From NCBI GenBank assembly GCA_003427395.1, contig BFEA01000637.1, forward strand, positions 406,697 through 470,696: a stretch of 64,000 nt of DNA, written 5' to 3'. Source of the stretch: Chara braunii (lineage: Eukaryota > Streptophyta > Charophyceae > Charales > Characeae). Positions 56,546 through 64,000 of the stretch are shown one piece after another; the first letter of the stretch is position 1; the number at the start of each line of letters is the position of its first letter. The notes below the pieces were generated by a model. That model was not told where the DNA came from, did not search any database, and saw nothing but the letters and a program-made list of their open reading frames with translations. Position numbers and translations under genes: made by a program.

Positions 56546-59159
56546 TTGCAGCCTGAACCACTACAGCAATCTCTGTCGGAACAACAAAAGGAAGCCCTGG
56601 AGATGCCTTTGACCAAGGACGAGGTATGGGCGGCCCTAATGCTAATGAAGGAGGAGAAAACCCCGGGGATAGATGGGTTTCCTAAAGAATTTTGGGAAGC
56701 CATGTGGGGTACTCTTTTCACAAGATCTGATGGAGTACTTTCAGGAGGTATGGGCCACGGGTCAAATGGGCGAATTGGTGGGGCAAGGGGTCTTGACATT
56801 GCTACACAAGAAAGGAGATAAAATGAACATCAGGAACTATCGGCCAATCACCTTACTAACAGTCGTCTACAAGATGGCGGCAAAAGCCCTGGCAAACCGT
56901 CTGGTCAAAGAGTTAGAAGATATCATACACCATGCACAGACAGGATTTATCAGGGGACGTAAGATCCGAGACAACATCTTGTTGGTTAACAAGATTATAA
57001 AACTATCGCGGCAATCGAAGCATAATGCCGCCATCATATTTGTACACTTTAAAAAAGCATATAATCATGTGGACTGGTTTTCCCTGGACAAATGTTTGGA
57101 GAAAATGAACTTTGGTCTAAACTTTAGGAGATGGATTGAGATCCTTCATCATAACACTACGACGTCGATCCAGGTGAATGGCAGACTGGCCTCTGCCATC
57201 CACCTGGAACGATCGGTGCGACAAGGAGACCCCATTGCACCCTTTCTCTTTGTCATTATAATGGAGGCCCTAGCAGCGAATTTGAGGTCCCACAAAGATC
57301 TCCGGAGAATACAGATTTCTTCCATTCTGGAAGAGGCCATCCCCGTTTGCTCACTCTTTGCAGATGACCTTACCATAATGGCGGAGGCATCCCAGGAAAA
57401 TATGAGGGAGATCCAAAAACTGATGGACCGTTTCTGCAGCCTATCTGACATGGCAATCAACTGGGGGAATAAGACATTGGGGTGGTGGATTCACTACCAG
57501 GGGGGAAGGCCACCGGAACACCCCAGAGTCAGATGGTTGCCCACAGAGGCCCCAATCAGAGTTTTGGGGGTCCTGATGACAGCGGAGGGGCAGCCCCCCC
57601 GAACGATGAATGGCTTACCCAACCAGTCCTTGAAAAGCTAACCCCGTGGAAGGACAAGCAAACATCCTTAATGGGTCGTTCCCTGATAATCAATAACGTA
57701 GTCCTGGCAACCCTCTGGTACAAAACAACGATCTGGGCGCTCAACAAACCTGCAGTTGCTTCCCTGCAAAGACAGGTGGCGGCCTTCTTATGGAGGGGGA
57801 ATCATGAATGCCCAATAGCAATTAGCAGAGTTGCCTGGAGATTGGTCATCCAACCAAAATCTAAAGGGGGATTGGGAATCATCGACCCCACGACACAGGT
57901 AATGACCTTGGCCCTGCAACGGATAAAAGATCTGTTGTTCTCTACTCAGGCGCTATGGAGACCCCTAGCACCGCAACAAATAGCCAGGTTGGCAACCAAC
58001 CCCTCCCGGAGTTGTGCCAAAGACTTGGCTCGAAGACAGGTATTGGACTATACCCAGGAAATCAGTGAGGGCTAGGAATGAAGAAGTGACTGATAGGCAG
58101 GCAGCCAGGCAAGACTTAAAAAAAGACCCTTTCTGGCCTACTATCCTATGGACATGGCGTAAGCTGCCCCTGTCGGATAACCCCCCCCCTGAACGCTGGG
58201 AGGAGGTGGCCCGACAACCTCTTTTTGGGAATCGATGGATTACGGACCGACATAGCAGAGTGCTCCGTAGTGATGAGAATCCTTGGAAGGGGTGGGTCAA
58301 GAACGGGGTCCTGAGAGTCAAAGACATTTGGGATCAGGGAACTAAGAACTGGCTGTCAGAATCTCAACTAAAGGGGAAGCTGAGATATTGCCATAAGGTG
58401 GGAGATGCAATGGACACGATTATCTATGCTATCCCCCTACACTGGATCCGGATCCTTTGCAAGGGGCCTTTAGTGATGGAAGGGGATTGGGTCGGAATCA
58501 GGGACACGGAGGGGGTGATTGGGAATGTAGTCTATGCCGGTTCTGGGGGAGCGGGCGAGGAACAGAAAATGGCAATCAACCACTTTAGAATAAAACAAGA
58601 TAACCGCCTGGAACGGACCCAACCAGAAGTAACAGAATGGTACTCGAAGTCGGAAGTCTTTCGTATTCGGGTCCTTAAGGAAATGGACCAATGGAGGGCA
58701 TACAAACCAAAGGTGCCAATCCAAGACCTCCCTCTAGACCCCGATGACTGGAGATGGACCCTGCAATATGGTAGGGGCAGATCCAGAGAAAGGCGGTTGC
58801 ACACCCTCTCCGTCAGAGCCACCTACCGAATGTTAAGACCAAGAGTCAACTTGAAGGAGGTGGTTGATGCGCGTTGGATGACACACCTTAACATAGGGAA
58901 GGATATGTTGCGACCAGTTAGGTGGTTTATGACAAGCAAATTTATGCCTGCGAAAATAACTTCATTACAATGGCAAATGGAACATAGGTGCTTGCCAACA
59001 AATGACTGGATAATAGACAGAACACGTTTGGAACAAAAAGGGCTGGCACTCCCCTGGTGTAAGGTATGTGCAGAATCCTTCCCGCTGTTACGATCCTGGT
59101 TATTTCCCAAGTGCAAATTCAGAATGAAAGACAATGCCACCCAATTGCGAAAGAAATGA
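56546..59159 (+). pseudogene. LINE reverse transcriptase ORF, 5'-truncated
   Basis: Non-LTR retrotransposon ORF2 remnant. It starts within the RT entry (MPLTKDEVWAALMLMK, TPGIDGFPKEFW), shifts frame near 56722 and continues with YRPITLLTVVYKMAAKALAN, QTGFIRGRKIRDNILL, RQGDPIAPFLFVII and the catalytic CSLFADDLTIMAEA (about 57350). A C-run at 57594-57600 shifts frame again. The third part (to 58075) has LWRGNHECPIAISRVAW and KGGLGIIDP. The last frame, 58014-59159, ends with WQMEHRCLPTNDWIIDR and LPWCKVCAE, the zf-RVT-type C-terminus of plant LINEs. The endonuclease domain is absent. The (GAA)n at 59199-59228 may be the 3' tail. Confidence 0.85.
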
Positions 59160-59198
59160 AAGCACTTACAGAAATAAAGACCAGAGGAGAGAGAAAGA

Positions 59199-59228
59199 AG
59201 AAGAAGAAGAAGAAGAAGAAGAAGAAGA
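59199..59228 (+). repeat. (GAA)n microsatellite at LINE 3' end
   Basis: About ten GAA units, 40 bases after the LINE stop codon. It could be the LINE's 3' tail or a chance microsatellite. Confidence 0.8.
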
Positions 59229-59263
59229 TGTACACCAGCAAGACCAATGACAATTCCCCCTGC

Positions 59264-59301
59264 CTGTCTCTTATACACATCTAGATGTGTATAAGAGACA
59301 G
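59264..59301. other. Nextera mate-pair junction adaptor (artefact)
   Basis: CTGTCTCTTATACACATCT (59264-59282) is followed directly by its exact reverse complement, AGATGTGTATAAGAGACAG (59283-59301). These are the two Tn5 mosaic ends in the arrangement left by Nextera mate-pair circularisation. Translating this gives the known contaminant peptide SYTHLDVYKRQ on the minus strand. It is not biological. Sequence on its two sides comes from the two ends of a circularised fragment, or from an untrimmed read. Confidence 0.98.
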
Positions 59302-59411
59302 TCCTCCTCCTTCTCTTCACCAATCTTATTCTTCTCTCAATAATAATAATAACAATGAATGGATGAACCAGAATCAATATCCGAAGTTCCCTCTTACTGC
59401 TGACTCAACTC

Positions 59412-59446
<35 letters not shown>

Positions 59447-60511
59447 CCAGTCCACCATAGATATGGCTTCCCTCCTTCAGCCTCCTCTCTCAAGCATAGG
59501 CTATGGCAGACTAATGAGGGCCTTGCCCTGACGTCCGAAGGACAACCCAAAGCAGCTATGGTGCTGCGCTGATGTCTAAAGGACAACCCAAAGCAGTTAT
59601 GCCGCTGCTGACTGGTCCGCCATGCCTGACTCTGCCTCGAGCTTCCTTGGTGCAGCACTACCCCAACTGGGGCCTTCCAGATGCAGCGCCCAACAAGGTG
59701 ATGAAGATGGTGTCTACCATAGCCAGGTAAGTGCCCCGCCACTCTCCTACCATGCCCCCTTCTTCCTCCTCCTCAAGCTGGACTGCTCGCCATAGTCAGG
59801 CGGAGCTCCAGCTACCCTTCACCTCCAAGCAGCGCTGTACCAGTCCAGCGCTGCGCTCCAGCAGCATGTCACCAATCCTTGCATACCGCAAATGAGGAGG
59901 AGCTACTAGCTCCTCCGAAATATATAGCGACCTACTGGCCTCCTGGGCGATGACTTCCTAGGCCGAGCGGCCTCCCAGCAACCGGTACCTCCTCCCTTTT
60001 GGAGGGAAACATCATTGCAGGCTCTGCTAACCTCCAGACAGGCCCTAGACCCGGGCTACTTGGACTGGTACCGGCCTTCCTCTAACCTATGGCTACAGGG
60101 CCTCTTAGAATGCCAACTTTTTGTCTTCTTCTGCTCGGCCTCCAGTACCCGACACTTCTACCACTACTTCAGTGGTACCGGCTTACCTGCTACTTGACTG
60201 TTTTTCCCCTCTGGTCTAAGTGTCGCGGGCCTACCCTCGCTACTCGAGTGTTTTCCCCCTGCAACCCTTCACAGCCACGGCCACAGGTAAGTACCGGCCT
60301 TGCGAGGCCTTGCAACCAACAAGTACCCTTGCGGGTTACACACACAGTCAACCGACAAGCACTTAGACGACATGCAAACCAGCAGGCATGCACACACACA
60401 CAGACATGGAAATCACAGCAGAATGCGGGAATTTCAGCAAGGCATTCATTCCAGCGGCAAATCCCAGAAATCAGCAGTGTTCTCAGTCTGTGTTTTTGGC
60501 GGGTCATTACA
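59302..60511 (-). repeat. Probable 3' LTR of element E, 3' part missing
   Basis: On the minus strand a plausible LTR start TGTAATGACCCGCC lies at 60512, after a purine-rich stretch ending GAGAGGGGCTAG. The region contains no credible gene. It has a (CAA)n run at 59412-59448 and a short direct repeat of ACAACCCAAAGCAG at about 59543 and 59583. Its far end is unknown because the adaptor at 59264 interrupts it. Confidence 0.4.
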
Positions 60512-60551
60512 CTAGCCCCTCTCAAGAGCGAGGTCCCTTCGAGCGAGTAAC

Positions 60552-61335
60552 TCATTCAGAGTTGGCACAAAATGCGTCGTAGGAGTAAATCAGAAAGAGA
60601 GACTTAGTAAGTCCATGAGGAGTCATTTTTGCAACAAATTTAGCGGTCTGTCCCTCAACGATCTGTCGTTCATAAGCGTTCACAACACGGGGAGCATTCT
60701 TTAGCAGCTCTTTTCGGTCGATCCAGAAGAATTCAGTCAACGGGTGATAGAGGAAGTGAACCTTGTACTGTCTGTTCCTCCCTCTTCCCTCGTGAGAAAC
60801 GATTCTATCTATCTCATGGTTGTCGTCGATAGAGCGAGGTATCATAGGGTCTCGGGAGGGAAAAGTCTCATCATCAATGTGTGGGAACAGTTTGGATGCA
60901 TGAAAAACCGGATACGTCCGCAGATGAGGCGGCACGTCAATCACATATGAAGGACCAAAATCATCCCCAATCACCTTCAGAATCTGCCAAGGGCCATAGT
61001 ACAATGGAAGAAGCTTTCGTGATATGCCCTCTTCATCAGAAAACTCAGATTTTGACCCAAACATAATCCCCTACTTTGAATTTTTATTCTTTGCGCAACT
61101 TGTTAGCATGTTTGATCATGGCATGCTGGCGCTTGTTCATGGCTGCAATAACAGCTTTGAGCAAGCGTGCATACTTGGCATTGTAGCCAGGCATGCCGGA
61201 CATCAGACCAGGTGACCGTTCAGGGAACAGATAGGAGAGGGGATTACGCATCGGCCATCCGTATTGCAACTGGTTTGGTGTTACACCAGTTGCAGAGTGA
61301 ATGGAGTTGTTATACGGTCCCTTCACTTTGTGCAA
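60552..61335 (-). pseudogene. pol: Integrase C-terminus and chromodomain of element E
   Basis: The frame 61335-61084 has GPYNNSIHSATGVTPNQLQY and the linker, then stop codons; the frame 61064-60552 has SRKLLPLYYGPWQILKVIGD, PVFHASKLFPHIDD, EIDRIVSHEGRGRNRQYKVH and ELLKNAPRVVNAYE. The last part is a chromodomain-like module, so E is a chromovirus, distinct in sequence from C and D. Confidence 0.78.
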
Positions 61336-61344
61336 CTCCTTGTC

Positions 61345-61652
61345 TCACGTGTTCTGATCTGGAACAATCAATGTGCGAAGTAGTTGGATGACAGTCTGGT
61401 TGATCTCCTCAGCCAATCCATTGGCTTCGGGGTGTCGACCAGAAGTCTTGTTCAGTTTAATGTCATAGATTTGAGAGGTGAAGTCCTTCCAATCTTTGCT
61501 AATGAATCTGGTGTTCCGATCACTCACAATAGTTTTCGGGGTGCCAAACTGCAGAATGTACTACTGATGGAATTCTTCAATGACAAGTTCGGTCGGGGCA
61601 TGGGGAGGGAAAGGAATCAAGTTCAGAAATTTGGAAAAACGGTCCACGATGA
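61345..61652 (-). pseudogene. pol: Integrase core of element E, N-terminal part deleted
   Basis: The minus strand passes from the zinc-binding end CQRTKVHRHKS straight into MIIVDRFSKFLNLIPF. The 35 to 40 residues that normally lie between them, with the MDF-type first catalytic Asp, are missing. A TAG follows at EEFHQ. The second Asp (SDRNTRFIS) and the Glu region (NGLAEEINQTV) are present. Confidence 0.75.
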
Positions 61653-62219
61653 TCATGACTTGTGTCTGTGGACCTTGGTTCTTTGGCATACCTGACATTC
61701 AACAATAAATTTCTGAGCAGATCCTTTCATTCCTGGCCAATCAAACTGCTGCAGAAGACTTCCATAAGTCTTCTCAAAGCCGAAATGTCCACTCAGACCA
61801 TGTGCCAAATCCAAGAAATGAGTTCGGAGAGGCGCATGGTTAGGTACACACAAATGATCAAATTTCCCATACCGGCGGAACACAAGACCCTCGCATTCAT
61901 GGAAATCAGGCTGACTGTTAGGGTCAGCCTTGAGCTGCCCAAGGATGGGACTAAGGTCCGGATCCTTGGCGGTGTGTTCGACCAGATCCTCCTTCAGTTT
62001 CCTTCGGAGGTCATACGAACCAACAAGGCAAGTCAAGAATTCAGGATGGCGGGACAATGCATCAGCAACCCGATTATAACAACCTTTCTTATGTTTCAAC
62101 TCAAAATCGTACACATCAATGTCATGCAACCAGCGAGTCAGCGTCGGAGAGAGATTGGTTTGTGTCTTAATCCACTGCAAGGTCTGATGACCTGAGTAGA
62201 CCTTGAAGTGACGACCCAA
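61653..62219 (-). pseudogene. pol: End of RNase H and integrase zinc-binding domain of element E
   Basis: One open frame: FKVYSGHQTLQWIKTQ, DFELKHKKGCYNRVADALSR (RNase H end), a spacer, then THFLDLAHGLSGHFGFEKTY and VECQVCQRTKVHRHK with the H2C2 residues present. A TAA at the upstream end separates it from the RNase H body. Confidence 0.8.
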
Positions 62220-62818
62220 GAGGTAGTGCCTTCAATGTGTGAGCGCCTCGCGCAAGGCGTAGAGCTCACGCATGTATGTGGAGGTAGCTACCTTGTGGCT
62301 GGGCATGTGTTTGCTGTAGTATTCGAGCGGACGCAGGCCATCACCATCATCTTGTTGCAGCACTACACCAATCCCAAATTGGCTCACGTCCGTAGTGACT
62401 ACGAATGTGAGGTTGGGATCCGCAATGCGGAGCACAGGATGACTCACCAATGCCTCTTTCAAGGCTTGGAACGCAGTCTCACATTTCTCACACCACGCAT
62501 AGGCAACATTCTTGCTTGTTAGTCTTGAGAGTGGGTGAGCAATGACAGAACATTTGCGCACAAACTTCCGGTAATATGAGGCCAAACCAAGAAAAGAACG
62601 CAGTTCGCGAACGTTCGCTGGTTGAGGCCACTTTCATATGACCTCAACCTTAGTTGCCTCCGGCTCAAGGTCGTTTGCAGACAACCGGTGCCCAAGATAG
62701 ATGATGTTGTCCCTTCGAAACTCAGATTTCTCCAAGTTGAGGTGCAGCTACGCCTCCTTGAGGACCTGCAAAACTTCCTCAAGGTGCTTGACATGCTCTT
62801 CCACGGACTTGCTGAAAA
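62220..62818 (-). pseudogene. pol: RT thumb and RNase H body of element E
   Basis: The thumb near 62720 reads NLEKSEFRRDNIIYLGH in a frame with TAG stops. The frame 62585-62232 has ASYYRKFVRKCSVIAHPLSR, then RNase H TTDVSQFGIGVVLQQDD, RPLEYYSKHMPSHK and YMRELYALREALTH, ending in TGA where a Trp is usual. Confidence 0.78.
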
Positions 62819-63979
62819 TCAGGATATCATCAAGGTACACAACCACAAACCTGTTGAGTTGATGGCGTAGTACCTTGTCCATGAGGCACTGAAATGTGGC
62901 CGGTCACTCATGGCGAAGGGCATAACGATGAATTTGTACAACCCATAGCGTGTTTTGAATGCAGTTTTGTGCTGTTCACTCGGATCAACTTCAATCTGGT
63001 GGTAACCAGACTTGAGGTCGATCTTGGAGAAGACCTTGCACCCACCGGCCGCATCTAGCAGATCATCTATGCGAGGCAAAGGATAAACATTCTTTCGGGT
63101 GATTCGATTGAGGCCACGATAGTCAATACACATCTGGAGTTTGCCTCCTTTCTTTGGCACAAACAGGACAGGTGCACCGAACTCAGACTTACTAGGCCTA
63201 ATCCATTCACGGTCTATCATGTCATCAATCTGCCTCCTCAACTCCTCCAACTCGCCTTGTCCCATACGGTAGACGCAGCCCTTTGGAGGAACACTACCTT
63301 CTATTATTTTGATTTTGTATTTGACCGGACGCTCGGGAACTCCACGAGGTTTGGCCAGAACTTCAGGGAATCGATTTAATAGCTGGCGAATGTTTGTTGG
63401 GACTTCTGGTGGAGGATCATCCTCATCAGGACAAAGAAGATTAGATTGAGAATTTACAGCAATTACAACCGGATTAGAAGTGCTTGGATCAGAAGTAGAG
63501 GGATTATTCACAGTAGAAGTAGATGGATTAGAAGTAGAGGTGGTAGAAGTAAAGTTACTTATCGAGGTAGAAAATGCAGCAAAAGTAGAAGGCACATGGA
63601 GAGGCTTTATAAAAGCTACATGTACATGCTCAACTTCCTTGCGCCTGCGCACTGATTTGCAGAATTTGTTTGCACTTAGAAAAGTCATAGGGGACTCGCG
63701 CGTCTCATCCAATAAGACGGTACGCTCGTTCCCCTTGGCATCACGCACCACGAACCGATTGTCCGCCCACGTGGTCCTTAGGCAATGAGCCTTTAACCAG
63801 CCCAAGCCAATGACCGCGTCGAACAGACGCTTGTCCATAACATAAAAGTTGAGCTCATGTGTGACAGTGCGGTCTTTGTCAAAGGTGACGCGCACACCTT
63901 TGATAGCATGTGTAGAGGTGACAACCTCTTGGTTGCCCACCTGGGTCTGACAAGGGTTCTGCAGTTCCACTTGCTTCAT
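62819..63979 (-). pseudogene. pol: Protease end and reverse transcriptase of element E
   Basis: An open frame of 386 residues entering from the window edge. The first part has [20 protein letters not shown], the C-terminal half of a retropepsin-like domain. A Thr/Ser/Asn-rich linker follows (about residues 130-175). RT begins with [18 protein letters not shown], then [40 protein letters not shown] and [13 protein letters not shown] (motif A Asp). A one-base frame change near 62905, after [10 protein letters not shown], moves the catalytic YLDD (about 62832) into another frame. The gag lies outside the window. Confidence 0.82.
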
Positions 63980-64000
63980 TCCCAGGCCCGCCTTACGAAT

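Noticed and set aside
58823-59377. Minus-strand 184-residue frame
   Set aside because: It is antisense to the LINE and contains the adaptor peptide SYTHLDVYKRQ.
59285-59572. Poly-Gln frame starting MCIRDS
   Set aside because: The start codon lies in the Nextera adaptor and the Gln run is a (CAA)n microsatellite.

Overview
This window looks like nuclear heterochromatin of a large, repeat-rich streptophyte genome. A charophyte alga such as Chara is one possibility, but the sequence does not prove it. I see no convincing host gene. Almost everything is decayed retrotransposon, tandem array, small DNA transposon or microsatellite, with one N gap (34943-35578) and one sequencing-adaptor junction (59264-59301).

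Positions about 716-36950 are best read as one giant Ty3-like LTR retrotransposon, called element A here. A long direct repeat (about 716-9383 and 26096-36950) flanks an internal region with, in order, a leader, three tandem related ORFs of unknown function (P1, P2, P3), gag with a zinc knuckle, protease, reverse transcriptase, RNase H, integrase with a GPY-type tail, an extra 3' ORF, and several minisatellites. Both repeat copies end at the same CTACA, and a purine tract precedes the right copy, so the repeats behave like LTRs of about 9 kb. The first 600 bp of the right copy have no counterpart on the left. Two small transposons interrupt only the right LTR, and one sits just after pol.

From 36951 to 42124 lies a decayed chromovirus-like Ty3 element on the plus strand (element C), cut inside its integrase. 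It is joined to element B (42125 to about 50190, minus strand), a relative of A that keeps the 5' part with at least five P-family ORFs, gag and the start of protease. Element D (50194 to about 56545, minus strand) is the same family as C and appears inserted in B's leader. A 5'-truncated LINE (about 56546-59260, plus strand) abuts D.

At 59264-59301 there is a perfect Nextera mate-pair junction, so sequence on its two sides should not be taken as contiguous. Beyond it lies a third chromovirus (element E, minus strand, 60512 to beyond the window end) with what is probably its 3' LTR.

The most interesting biology is the giant-LTR element and its amplified, unrecognised P-gene family upstream of gag, present in two independent copies of the lineage. 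All retroelement genes here carry stops, frameshifts or lost catalytic residues, so none looks active.
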